From positions 105,499,803-105,563,802 of the forward strand of contig NC_070603.1 of NCBI RefSeq assembly GCF_027172205.1: DNA of 64,000 nt, given 5' to 3'. This document shows, piece after piece, positions 48,641-60,800 of the stretch. Source of the DNA: Podarcis raffonei (Eukaryota; Chordata; Lepidosauria; Squamata; Lacertidae). The translations under genes were made by a program, and so were the position numbers. Each line of letters opens with the position of its first letter. Position 1 is the first letter of the stretch. The notes beneath the pieces are model-generated. The model ran no database searches. It saw nothing but the letters and a program-made list of their open reading frames with translations, and had not been told where the DNA came from.

Positions 48641-51276
48641 GGGAGAGACTGCTTCTGCCATAACCATGCAGATACTGTCCCTGATACAATATAGCTTCCC
48701 TGCTTTTCTTTGCCTTGTGGCTTGTGGGCAGTCATACCGGAGCTTCGCCAACCTATTTTGACAGAGGGCCTGTGATGAGAAATGCAGTAATAAATCAAGC
48801 CCACCCGATGCCAGTCCCTCTGCCTCCGCTGGTTAAATGGCTTAAAATGCCTTTTCCTTGCAAATATATGTTCTGCATTTCAGCCTCCTCTTCTGATTAC
48901 CGCGGAGAAACGTAGGAAGCTACTTTATACCAGGACAGACTTCTTTGTCCAACTGCCCCAGGGTTTCTCCAGGGTCTCAGGCAAGTCTTTCCCCCTACGC
49001 CGCCTATTTTATCATTTTAACTGGCGATACTGGGGATCGAACCTTCTCTGTGCAAATAGCGTTCTCTGCCTCTGAGCTGTGATCCTACTCCTTAAGGAGA
49101 CCTAATCACAGCCTGCAGGATGGTCAGATGAATCCCATTCACATGGATTTGGGGAAAGAGCTGATCACCTGGTGCCTGCAATGCCCTGGGCCCACAGAAC
49201 TTAAAGACCCACCCTCCCATTGCGGAGGAGGGTTTCTTGTCGCACTGCCTACAGGCTCAAAATTGCTACAAGATCACTGGAGTGTCAGGTGCTAATCAGT
49301 TCAATGGGCAGCGACATTCCTGTGTGCATCTGCTGAATGACATCCATTTAGACTGTAGCACTGATAGAAGAGGACTGCGGAGGAGTGGGGATGTTCACAG
49401 AATGTCTACCCGGGTGGGAGATGGTGTTTCTTTAAAAAATAAAATAAATAGAGTTGTGTACATACTGCCCTTCCTCCGTAGATCTCAGGGTGGTTCACAG
49501 CATAAAAATGCAAGATAAAAACACAAAACACATGGAGTAGAATTGGGGTGAGAAGTTCAATCATATGATGCCTGTTTGGTGCAGGAATTGGGATAGATTG
49601 AGAATATCCTGGAGGTACAGACTTGCAGGGAAATGGTTAGCTTTCTGTCCATCCCCCCCAATTACCATAGGAAATGCGCTTGAGTTTTCTCTGACCCCCC
49701 CCAATACAATTTCTATTTCCTCCAATTGAGTTTCCTCTTCCGAGTCAGAACTTTTCACTTTTCGGCTGCAGCAGCTTGTGGCACCTGTTCAGAGGGATTT
49801 GCTCGGTTGCCCAAAGTCCTGCACTCAATAATTCAGCGGTTGAGCCCTGGAGTGGCTGGGGTTTCTGGCCCCCCAGCAGCGCCATGCATATTTCATGGTC
49901 CAGATTGCAGCAACGGGGAGGTCACACCAAGGCCCCTTTGTCTGCAAGTTCAGCACGTGGGCGCTGCTGTCACGCACTGCCGATTCCCAATGGCCTTCCA
50001 TCTATTTGGCTCATAGATGAACAGCCGAGCTTGCTGCAAAACGGGGCGATGCCGTCCCGAGCTGCACCGATCGTGGGATGCACCCTGTGGTGTACGTACC
50101 AGAAGGACGCCGAGTAGCAAGCTCCCCAGACCATTCCAGACCTCTCAAGTGTAGACCACCTTGCTTCCTTGTCATTGCCACCAACAAACCTGGGATGCTA
50201 CAGTCCGGTCCACTCAAAAATGCCGTTCCAGCCGCACTTTGTCCCCAAAGCCAGGCAGAGAGGGGCTGGCTCAGAGCAGCCACAGGAGATGGCACCCCTG
50301 GAAGCAACAGGCCTGCTCCCTTTGGTGGCTCAGCGAGGTTCAGCCCTGCCCACAGCGAGTGTCACCACCCACCCCGGCTGCGCCATGAGGATGAGTGTGA
50401 CCCCCGGCTTCAGGCGGTGCCAGGGCCATGGAAGGACCAGAGAAGATCCTGCCAGAGGGAAGTGCACAGGCTGGATGGAGAAGGTAGGGAAAGCCCGATT
50501 GGTGGGGCAGAGTGGAGATATTGGTGCATTGCCAGGGACAGATGTATCTCTGCAGCAGTGGTGGGGAATTAAACTCAGGCAGGTCAGAATTCAGGATGGC
50601 ATTGATGCAGAGGACCAGCATCCATGAATATTCCTGCCTTCACAGCACAGCTGTGTTTGCTGGTTCGTGCAGCGTGGATACCTGGCTCCAGGCCACCGCT
50701 TGCCAAATGTTCACTCCTCCTTTATAGTAAGACAGTGCCTTCCAGGTGTTCTTGGCCTTGCAACTCCCAGGCAGCCAGACTTAATGGTCAGAGGTGATGG
50801 GCGCTGCAGTCCAGCAACTTTGGCTACGCTTGTCGTTAGGCAATTAGGATACACGAGGGATCCCCTTAGGGCTTTGAAATTCACATGGTCATGGGGCTAG
50901 CCCTGGTACAGAGCTCGTGCTGGAGAAGGAAGCTGCCTGGTGGTCCTTCTGCATCCCTCCATGCTGGTTTACTGGTTTCAGGGCAGAGGAAAAGACCAGC
51001 CATTGACAAGGCTGAACAAGGGGTGTGTTAGCTGAGGCTGAGCTGTACTTGCAGGACTGAAGTCCCATTACAGAGTTGCTGGAATACCTCCCTGCAGCAG
51101 GGCAATGCATGCTTTCTGCTCGTGGTGTTCTCCTAAGACTTTTGACCAGCAGTACAAAACTCCACTGCTGTACATCAAAACCGTTGCCCACCAATAAGAG
51201 AGTGTTTGAGGTCCACATAGTCCCGTTTACACCTGCCCAAGACTCACAACAGCTGCATATTGAGACTGAAACTGAA
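48640..51276. other. Mostly unique sequence between WDR6 and the unknown gene
   Basis: Partial LINE end near 49445-49535 and a decayed MITE arm near 50735-50825. Open frames at 50078-50627 are long for non-coding sequence but show no family resemblance. One of them ends at a possible donor AAG|GTAGGG (50483/50484) in the phase needed by the exon at 51641; it could be an upstream exon of the unknown gene, which I cannot confirm. Confidence 0.3.
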
Positions 51277-51531
51277 TATAGAGAGCCAGTGTGGTGTAGT
51301 GGTTAAGAGCGGTAGACTCGTAATCTGGTGAACTGGGTTCGCTTCCCCGCTCCTCCACATGCAGCTGCTGGGTGACCTTAGGCTAGTCACTCTTCTCTGA
51401 AGTCTCTCAGCCCCACTCACTTCACAGAGTGTTTGTTGTCGGGGAGGAAGGGAAAGGAGAATGTTATCCGCTTTGAGACTCCTTCGGGTAGTGATAAGGC
51501 GGGATATCAAATCCAAACTCTTCTTCTAGTA
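51277..51531 (+). mobile_element. MIR/CORE-type tRNA SINE
   Basis: Same structure as the 30284 copy: GTGGTGTAGTGGTTAAGAGC head, CTGGGTGACCTTAGGCTAGT core, ATATCAAATCCAAACTCTTC end. It lies 110 bases before the putative exon at 51641. Confidence 0.85.
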
Positions 51532-51640
51532 TGTGCAGGTGTCATATCCCAAGAGTCACAACCCGTCTCTCACAGATTGCTGTTTGCTTTATTGAGCTAC
51601 AAAACTTAACCTCCTATATCTCTTTCCCCCTCATGTCCAG

Positions 51641-51749
51641 GTAGGAGCTGCAAACAAGCACCAGAATAAAACTGCTCCCAAGACTCCCTTAACCCCAAGG
51701 CAAAACAGGATGGCTCTTCCGCAGATGCCCAAAGGAGGCAAGGTCTTTG
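51641..51749 (+). CDS. Putative internal exon of an unrecognised gene
   Basis: A good acceptor (TTTCCCCCTCATGTCCAG) and donor (TTTG|GTGAGG) bracket 109 bases. These read 36 codons in phase 0, including ANKHQNKTAPKTPLTPRQ and MALPQMPKGGKVF, and end in phase 1. The next exon at 52759 needs exactly phase 1, and the join reads KVF-EKPGQKL. Lys/Pro/Gln-rich composition continues across the junction. I do not know the family. The exon could be chance; phase and site strength are the only support. Confidence 0.4.
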
Positions 51750-52049
51750 GTGAGGCTCTGGTGTCTGACACTGCCCTACCTGCCACTGGCAGGATTGCAG
51801 AGAGCCTGGCGCTGGGCTAATGCTCTCTTGCTGGTAGTTGAAAGGGGGCTGGGCTGCTGTGGGGGGAACACAGCAGGTTCTATGTTGGGGCTTCCATCAG
51901 GTCCCTGGCCTCTGTGGAGGGCACAGAGATCATATGCAGGGGCAAAGGGCTTTGCGGGGAATGCAGGCCAGAACAGAGGGAGCAGGGAGCACCTGTGTTC
52001 CTCAGAGGAAAGGGGTGCAGGCTGGTGCTGACATTCCCTGGGGAGTCTT

Positions 52050-52628
52050 GTATCAACCACATCCTTTTCAAGCTGCACTGGCTCCCGGTGGAGTACAGGG
52101 TCAGATTTAAGGTGCTACTTTCGACCTTTAAAGCCCTTCATGGCCTAGGACCCTCGTACCTACGGGACCGCCTCTCCTGGTATGCCCCACGGAGAGCCTC
52201 AAGGTCCATAAATAACAACACCCTTGTGGTCCCAGGCCCTAAGGAAGTTAGATTGGCTTCAACCAGAGCCAGGGCCTTTTCAACTCTGGCTCCGGCCTGG
52301 TGGAACACTCTGCCTCATGAGACCAGGGCCCTGCAGGATCTGATTTCTTTCTGCAGGGCCTGTAAGACAGAGTTGTTCCGCCTGGCCTTTGGCTTGGAGC
52401 CAATTTGATTCCCTCCCTCCCTCTCTTTCTTTTTTCTTTTCCTTCTCCTCCTGCGATGAGGCTACATTTTAATATTTTAATGTTCAATTATTTTAATGTT
52501 GTTTTTTATTTTTGTTTTTAAGTTGTAATCATTCATCTTGTTTTTATTATTGCTTGTAAGCCGCTCTGAGCCCAGCGTTGGCTGGGGAGGGTGGGGTATA
52601 AATAAAAAATTATTATTATTATTATTAT
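52050..52628 (+). repeat. LINE ORF2 C-terminal fragment with (ATT)n tail
   Basis: The forward frame reads LFKLHWLPVEYRVRFKVLLS, FKALHGLGPSYLRDRLSWY and [17 protein letters not shown], the end of a LINE reverse transcriptase ORF. The 3' end is GGGTATAAATAAAAAATTATT. Same family as 24712-25035. It lies in the intron between the two putative exons of the unknown gene. Confidence 0.75.
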
Positions 52629-52758
52629 CCTTTCCCACATTGCCCTGCCTCAGGAATCCCCTGTGCACCCAGCCCAGTGTCACACTTGAGCCCAGGGCTG
52701 GAGTCTCCTGCCTTGCGCCTCACTAACACTTGCTCTGCTCCCATTTCTCTTGCCTCAG

Positions 52759-53237
52759 AGAAACCAGGCCAGAAGCTGCCAGGCCTCCCCCATGCCAAAG
52801 CAGCCCCTTTGGGCACTCCTGACATGGCGCCCTGGACTGGGCCCTCTCAGTCCGAGACCTCCTTCCATGCCCTTTTCAAGCCTGTGGTGTCCTTCTTGCA
52901 CAGTGTCCCTTTCTCGGCAGCAGGAACACCCAGCTCCTGCAGCTTCTTCCAAGACCCCCTGGGAGAGAAGGCGCCAGCTGCCGAAGGGGAGCAGCGGCCG
53001 AGGACCCTGCTGCTCCAAGGCAAGGCGAAGCAGAAGGCAAGCCGGAGCAGAGGCTCACCCAGGCACTTCCGGAGCAAGTGGCAGGGGGTGAAGCTGCCGC
53101 CCGTGCCCAGCATCACCAACCTCAACTTCAGCCGCAATTTCACCTTCTCCTTCTTTGAGCTGCCTCCGCATCAGGGCCCCCAGTACTGGCTGCAGCGACA
53201 GCAGCTCATCCGCCTCCTCATGAAGCAGCTGCAGTAG
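52759..53237 (+). CDS. Putative terminal exon of an unrecognised gene between WDR6 and DALRD3
   Basis: After the acceptor TTCTCTTGCCTCAG a frame of 158 full codons runs to TAG at 53235-53237. A poly(A) signal follows 560 bases later. The N-terminal half is Pro/Ser/Ala-rich and looks disordered; the middle is basic (GKAKQKASRSRGSPRHFRSK). The last 50 residues look structured, with KLPPVPSITNLNFSRNFTFS then FFELPP, and end in an amphipathic helix-like WLQRQQLIRLLMKQLQ. No membrane segment or catalytic motif is seen. The frame uses GC-rich codons like WDR6 and has no repeats in it. No ATG begins it in frame before the acceptor, so upstream exons must exist. The human locus has no gene here that I can name. 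A retained pseudogene is possible, but the frame is intact. Confidence 0.6.
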
Positions 53238-53796
53238 CAAGCCCCGGCCTACCTCTGGGGCGCTGGGTGCAAAACAAGAGGGACGGCCGCCAGGTGCCAT
53301 GGGTGGAACGGGCAGCTTGCACCACCTCTCACAGGAAGATACGCTAAATTCAGCCTTGAGCCTTGGAGAAAGCGCCCTCCTGGTTATAGTGGGGCCCACA
53401 GAAATAAGATACGCACAGCCCCCATTCAGTCAGCTTGCCTCTCTGCTCCTCAATGAAGCTGCTGACAGGAGATGCTGGTCAGTTTGTCAACGCTGGCAAC
53501 ATCTGAGTCCTCTTTCCCTCCCTTTCCTTGTCCTAAGCCGCAAGCTGATGCTGCAGACAGGAGCCTCTGCCCACCCTGGTATGCACAGAGCAAGTCTTTG
53601 CAACTGCCATGGACAACAAACGCCCCCTGCTCTAAGCAACAACTTTGCCTTCTGCCCAAATGGCAGACAGACATCTGTGTTTGTGTGAGGCTATGCAACT
53701 TCGTTTACAAACTTTCTTTTCTGATACAGGTGCCAAAGATTTTCTGTATGTGGGTAGGGACATGGCGTAGCTGGGGTGTCAGTCAGCTCAGAACAG

Positions 53797-53802
53797 AATA
53801 AA
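53797..53802 (+). terminator. Poly(A) signal of the unrecognised gene
   Basis: AATAAA is followed within 45 bases by the T/GT-rich CTCTGTGCTTTCTTTTGG. It gives the gene ending at 53237 a 3' UTR of about 580 bases and places its end about 470 bases from the DALRD3 stop on the other strand. Confidence 0.6.
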
Positions 53803-54287
53803 AACAACCAATGAACCACCATTTGCATCCATCCTCTGTGCTTTCTTTTGGATTGCTCATATGCCAGCTTTTGTTGTGCCTTCGGTCCGCTGTGAGGAAA
53901 ATGGGAGGGATAAAAGCAACGCAGCCACTACAGTGTTTAACCTGTGTGCTCCCCCAGGGGAGTTTTTAGCCTATATGTTCCTAACTGGAATGTCACAACT
54001 TTGGCTCCACAAAGAATTTCATCAGGCCCCCACCATCCGGAATGTAGGCGAAGTCTGTGCCCTCTCTCCTCGCCAGCATCGCCATCAGGTCGCTTTGGTT
54101 CAAGTCCAAAACACTGCATGTATCCGGGCCAGGCTGAGCTGTGAAGGGTGATTGTCCAACAGCAACAGTACCGCACGCACCCTCCCCATTCTTGGTCATG
54201 TGACTGCGCTGTCCATTGCTCCTCGCAACAGAGCTGGCCAATGGGAGGGCCGGGGCAGGTTGCCTGTAGTCACCCCTGCAGGCTTGC

Positions 54288-57200
54288 TCAGATCTGGCTC
54301 AGAGGAGGCAAGTGGAGGGTGGCCAGGGCACTGCAGAACACTTCTCTCACTGCTCTCATCAGCTGCAACCGGGCAAACATCTGACCGAATAAGTGGGGAC
54401 GTGGTTCCTGTTGGGAGCAAAAACAGGATCGTCACAGGGGCCTGGTGCAACAGCTCTGAGGGCTGAGTGGCGGGTTTGTGCCTTCCCTTAACGGGTGCAT
54501 TTCTCCATTAGTGCCCATGGACAGGGCCCCCTTCATCGTGCAGAGGGCGCTGTGTAGACCTGAATTTCGTGGGAACAAAGGCTAATGTGCTGGAAATTAT
54601 GTTATTGACAACTTTCTATGATGACAGCGGTGTCAGTGACGGCATCAGCTGACTCTGAGTTATTAAATTGATGCCTGTCACTCTCACTCAAAGGCAAATT
54701 ACACTTGTGGCTTTAGGCTCATAAAGCTGATCCTTTTGTCTACCTCTTCACCTTAGTTAACGTTTTGAAAATATTAGTACATCCTAAATGGAAGCTTCTA
54801 GCTAGCAAAGCTTCAGAAATGAGCTTCACATGGTGGGAACAGAAGTCTTTGGAGCCTTCTGCTCCAAAGGTAAAGGTAAAGGCACCCCTAACCATTAGGT
54901 CCAGTCGTGACCGACTCTGGGGTTGTGGCGCTCATCTCGCTTTATTGGCCGAGGGAGCCGGCATACAGCTTCTGGGTCATGTGGCTAGCATGACTAAGCC
55001 GCTTCTGGCAAACCAGAGCAGCGCACGGAAACGCCATTTACCTTCCCACTGGAGCGGTACCTATTTATCTACTTGCACTTTGACGTGCTTTTGAACTGCT
55101 AGGTTGGCAGGAGCAGGGATTGAGCAATGGGAGCTCACCCTGTTGCGGGGATTCAAACCGCCGACCTTCTGATCGGCAAGTCCTAGGCTCTGTGGTATAA
55201 CCCACAGCACCACCTGCGTCCCTTCCTCTTTATCACGATTCTTGCAGAAAATATATATGCAGAGGATATAAAATAGAGCGGGGCTTCTTTTTTCCACTAG
55301 GTATAGTACAGCCTTAGCATGGGTGACTGAAGATGCCAACACAGCCTCCTGACTCAGAAATAAATAAAATATGCCAAGTTATGCCCAAGCTGCACCTCAC
55401 TCTTCCCTTTATGAAAATGGTTAAACAAACAAGGAAGCCAAAGTTCACCATAGTTTCCTGTTTTGTCCGAACCAGGAAACCATGATTGATGGTTTCTAAG
55501 CAAGCAAAGATGTGAAGCTGCTCAAAGATGGGTTACAGATTGTGGCTTACCGGTATTTGGAAATCATTAACTGTAGTTCCAAGTTCAGACACAACAGGAA
55601 ACCACCGTTAATTTCAGTTTCCTGGCTTAAAGGAGGAGTGAAATAGCTGCCAAGGAGCAGTCTGCAGGTGGACAGAACTCAAGACCTTTTCTGGCATACG
55701 AAGTCAGGGACCTACAAACCTGAAGCTGGCCACTCCCTAGGCTTCGCAACTCTCCAAAGCCGAGCCTTGAATCCAGATTTGAGGATTCAAGATCAGTATG
55801 TTTCAAAACGAGCCTATTACAAGTTTACCTGACTTGTAGCGAATGCACCTTTCGGGCCAGATGTTCATTATGTGGAAATAGCCTGAGCCGATGCAGTGTG
55901 GACTTGCAACTCACTGTATACCCAGCGACTCTCCTCCCAGAGCACTTACCCCTAGGATATGCACCCGGTTGTAGTAGGAACTGAAGTCCATGCTCAGCTG
56001 GATCAGGAACTTGCAAATCTGCAACACAAAGCAGAGCGATGCCAGATTCACCTATGGCTAAGAGGAAGCCAAGCTGATAAAGGGGAGGGGGGAAGGCAGC
56101 TCAACAGCCCCACCTCACAATATCTGAAAACTCAGCTCACCGCCTCCGTGCTGGCTGTGACTCTGAGCCCAGCGCTGGAGATGGGCACCTGCATCACTTG
56201 GCTCAGGATCTCCTGGAAAGGCAGGATACTGTTGAACAACAAAAGCCATTCGCCCTGCAGAAAGAGAAGACACATGTGGGAGTCTCAGTAGCCCAGCTTT
56301 CCCCAACCAGATGTTTTGGACTACGACCCCCATCATCCTTGACCACTGGCCGTGATTGCTGGGGCTGATGGGGGTTTTGGTCCAAATCATCATTACACCT
56401 ATACTCATCCCCCAGTTTGTTAATTGGCAAGGAGGGAACCAAGCAATGAGATTTCGGACACAAGAAGCACAAGCACCTGACTGGTATAGAAGCACACGGC
56501 GATCTGGATTCCGTGAGCTGATTTGTGCAAGGCAGGTGTCTTGAGGCCTGTTTTGTAGCAGAAAGTTTGGACAAGGTAAACGTTTTCAGGGGCGCCCCGA
56601 GACATCTTGGCACCCGAGGCAAAACACCTTCCTGCTGCACCCACAATGTTGGGAGGGCATGAGGCTCTGCAAGGGCTTCCCTTCGAGGAAAAGCCCTTGC
56701 AAAGCCTTGCCACCCTACCAGGCTGGGGGGCTGGGGGGGTTAGATTCGCTAGGGGCAGCAAAGATGGGTAATGGAATACTCAGCTGCTCTGCTGCGGCCA
56801 AAGCCTTCCTTACCTGGGTTGCTCCTGCAGGGGGCAGCACAGAGCACCTGTAGGGGAACTGCTTCTTGCCTTTCCGCTGCCTGAAGCGGTTGCTTCACCC
56901 TGCTTCATGGGTGGGCCGGCTCTGCATATTTTAGACCCTCCTCCATGCTTTCTAGCGGTTGCCCTAACTTGGCTCAACTTGCCAAATGATGTTTGTGTTC
57001 CCAACAAATCCAGCTGATCCTATAGGAGCAGCCCTGCAGGCCTGGATCATTGTGCAGGTGGTGACCATTTCACACAGGGGTTCCATTTCTGGCCCCTGTG
57101 CTTGTCAGCGGAGCATGTATAAGTGCGCCCTGCCCCCGTTCTGCCTTCTTACAGGTACAAAAGGATCCACGCACTGAAAACCACGCATCAATTGGATGTG

Positions 57201-57851
57201 CCTAAAATGGTCGCCGACTGTATTCTTTTGTTTACCTCTTCCCTGAGAGATGCGTAGTTCAGCTCCGAAGGTTGAGGAAAGGCTGGGTACAGACCTGGAA
57301 TTGGATGGGAGAAATTTGTTACCATAGGAGCATCTTAGGCAAAAGCCTTTCAGGGGATGCAATGATAGCCATACGGAGGGATTCACATTTCCTGCAGCGA
57401 AACTCCAAACCTGCCAGTTACAGAGAGCCATGCAGATTAAACCAACATTCCTAAATTTGCTCAGTTTTTTTTTTTTGTAATTAATCCCAACTGCAACTAA
57501 AAAGTGGGTGGGGAAGCTGCAATATTTAGGAGTTCTAAAGGGCAAAATAAAGGGCTGCGTGGCATTTTGGAGAGCAGCAATAAACCAGGATGCGTAAAAG
57601 GGAAAAGGAGCTTGGGCCGTGGAGCAAGACATAAAGAGTTATAGGCAATGCGAGCTCTGCTCTAGAGTAGACCCACTGAAATTAATAGACTTGACTAACC
57701 TAGGTTCACTAATTCCAGCAGGTCTACGCTGCGTAGAAATGAGCTGAAGGAAGTGTGTGGGCACACCATCCCTCGACCGCTTTGCCCTTCTGAGTTCTAA
57801 ATCTGGGAGACACTGCGTGCAAGTTTCAAAATCTGCCTCTGTAGTCAGGAG

Positions 57852-57898
<47 letters not shown>

Positions 57899-60800
57899 GT
57901 GTCACAATTCAACACATGGCGAACGTTTTAATATCAGGTACCTTTCTGAATGCTTTTAACCAAGCCAAGGATCCATAGTTTCTGGCCACCTGCTACAAAT
58001 CACTGGCCAATGCAAGGGACCCTCCCTGCTCCAGAAAATTCATTATGATAACAACCATGGCAGGCTGGCTGCTCCTAGTCCCAGGACCAACGGGGCCCCA
58101 CAAGCATGAAGCATGACAGCTCCACAAGCAAGTTGTTTGCTTGAATCCTAAATCAGGCGATTTAAGTACTACCCCAGCTTCTAAGGGAAGGTCCAGGTCA
58201 ATTGTCAACCAATTCACAGAATCATGGCCGCCATGGCACAGCCTGCGTGAAGATGGGAGGGCTCTCACCTTGCTCTACGGCCCGCTGGTATGTTTCAAAG
58301 AGTGTGGCCAGCCGAGCACAGTTGTACATCACAAAGGCTCCGCTCTTGGTCCCTTTGGTGGAGATGCTGGTCTCCTCCACATCCAGGAGAACCTGAGGAT
58401 GATGCAAAAATCAATGCTGGGCGGGGATGGGGTGGGGAGCAGGCAGAGAATGTCAGGTCTAGCCCTACTCCCAAGAAGGCCCTGGCCTCCCCTGCAAGTT
58501 ACCAAGGTGACTTGTGACCAAGGTGAAAGTGAAGGGAGCACAGGCCACCTTCTATCTATCTCCACTTTCCAGAAAGGGTGGCCTTGCCCAGGCCAACCCA
58601 GACTCCCTCCTCCTGGAAGAGAGGGATTCTGACAAATCCGCGTGCAAAAGGCTAATTTTGTCTGTTCATTTGCAACTGTCCTTTATTCATGGCCCATCAC
58701 ATCCACATCTGTCAAGGTGATGATAACCACACACCCATTCCCTTGGCCCAAAGTTGCCTGTTGCATTCTTCCGATTCACTCTAAGCCAGTTTGCTATTTT
58801 CATACGTCCCCAAATTCATCTACCCTCCCCAGTGTTGCAGTGCCTCTGTCCACTGTCCCCATACCTGTGCACCTAATTACTCTGTTAAGAAAGGGTTATG
58901 GGGTTTTTTTTGTTTTGGAGTGAGACATTCCCAGCTGCTGTAACTTGGGACTGTAAACTGAGGGAGTGGTAACTGCTACAACACGAAGCATGAGTCATGT
59001 TTTCAACCAGGCATAGGCAAACTCGGCCCTCCAGATGTTTTTGGGACTACAATTCCCATCATCCCTGACCACTGGTCCTGTTAGCTAGGGATGATGGGAG
59101 TTGTAGTCCCAAAGAAAGCCGTTCCACGCAGCTGAAATTATACCACTTCCACCCATGAGCAACCCAATCGCCTCCTAACTGTGAACGTAGCACACCTGAA
59201 AGGGACTCCTCCGCTTACCTGGTTCCGATGGGTCGTGCTCAGCATCTCAAATCGGATGGCAGCTGATGTCAAGATGCCGACTGTTTCCGTCCAGGTGTCA
59301 TCTAGAGGAAGGAAGCCAGAAAAACAGGCCAGCAGTTACAAAACCATTGATAATTGAAAGCATTCCTTTTTTTAAAGAAGCTTTTGATTCTATTGCCACT
59401 TAAGGGCTCTTGTCTTTTGCTGCTGTTTCTTAGTTTGATAATTTGTGTTTCAATGATTGGGTTAACCATTGTTTTAATGTTTGCTTTCATTTTTGTAAGC
59501 TGCTCTGACCGACTCCTTTGTGGCAGGGGAAAGCACGGCTATAAATTTTTTGGATAAGTAATTTATAAATAAATTTAAAAGGAGTTCAGTGGAACTGGAG
59601 TGTTCGGTGGAAGAGACCCCTTGGGGGCTGGGGTGCATCCAGGAGGAAATGCTTATGGTTCCCCTGTCTGACAGGGTGAAAGGAAAGCCTGGTAGACTCA
59701 TAATAAAGCCTTTTCAAGCAGTTGGACAAGACATCCAACTGAAGTGGGCAAGAAACCCAGAATAATAGGAAGAACAACCCCCAACGTGCCAGCTGTAGGA
59801 CACATCTAAACCTCCCAGAAGCAGAAACAAGGAGACAGAACAGCACGCAACAAATGAAGAGACAAACCTTTACCTTGAGAGAGGTCCCCATATTTCAGCA
59901 CTGAAGCCTCATACATCTGGGAGTTCCGCAGCCTGTAAGCAAGGAGATGTTGCAGCCCCTCAGAAAAGAGAACATGTCATACTTACAGTGCTACGGGTGC
60001 AAAAGCAAATGCTGAATAATACTAGGGCTGGTGGGAAAAGGTGGGGAGAGACACCCCGTCCACATGTGCAGGCTCAGTACAGTGGTACCTCTGGTTGCGA
60101 ACGGGATCCGTTCTGGAGCCCCATTCACAATATGAGCAGAATGCAACCTGTGTCTGCGCGGGTCGCGATTTGCCGCTTCTGCACATGTGCGTGACATCAT
60201 TTTGAGCGTCTGCACATGCATGAGCAGCGAAACCCAGAAGTAAACCTTTCCAGTACTTCCGGGTCGCCGCAGGACGCAACCTGAAAAGACGTAACCTGAA
60301 CTGAACGTAACAAGAGGTATGACTGTACCGGCAAAGTTTCTCAATGCATTCTTCTGGACCACAATGCCAGGAGCGCCACCACACTCAGGACTCTGGAAAC
60401 AAAGCTGTTTGTCCAAAGTCAAGAATGAGTGCTTAAGACAGCACCACAAACCAGCTGCTTATCAAGCGGCTGTAATGCAGCAATTTCCATGAGCGACCGA
60501 AAGGTAAGCGCAGAATACCCAGAAGGTAAGCGCAAGCAAGAGCGTGCTTTCATCGCCAGCTTGCCCTGGCTCCACTGTTATTAGCAAAGCAGAAGGGTCC
60601 TGTGTGGGAAGGGTCCTGGCAGAGAAAAGCAACTTACTGGAAATACTGAAGAGCACCCATGGGAGAGGCACAGCGAGTGACTTTGACAGGCCCACAGACA
60701 AGGTGTTTCTAGGGAATAAATAGGTAACAAAGCATTAGTCGCCCGCAACCACCATGTGCCTGCTTTTTGCAACAGAAAGAAAGCTCCCCAATTGACATAA

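Noticed and set aside
55825-55950. Read-through end of DALRD3 after HILG
   Set aside because: The conserved 39-residue last exon ([10 protein letters not shown]) exists at 54288-54407 in correct phase.
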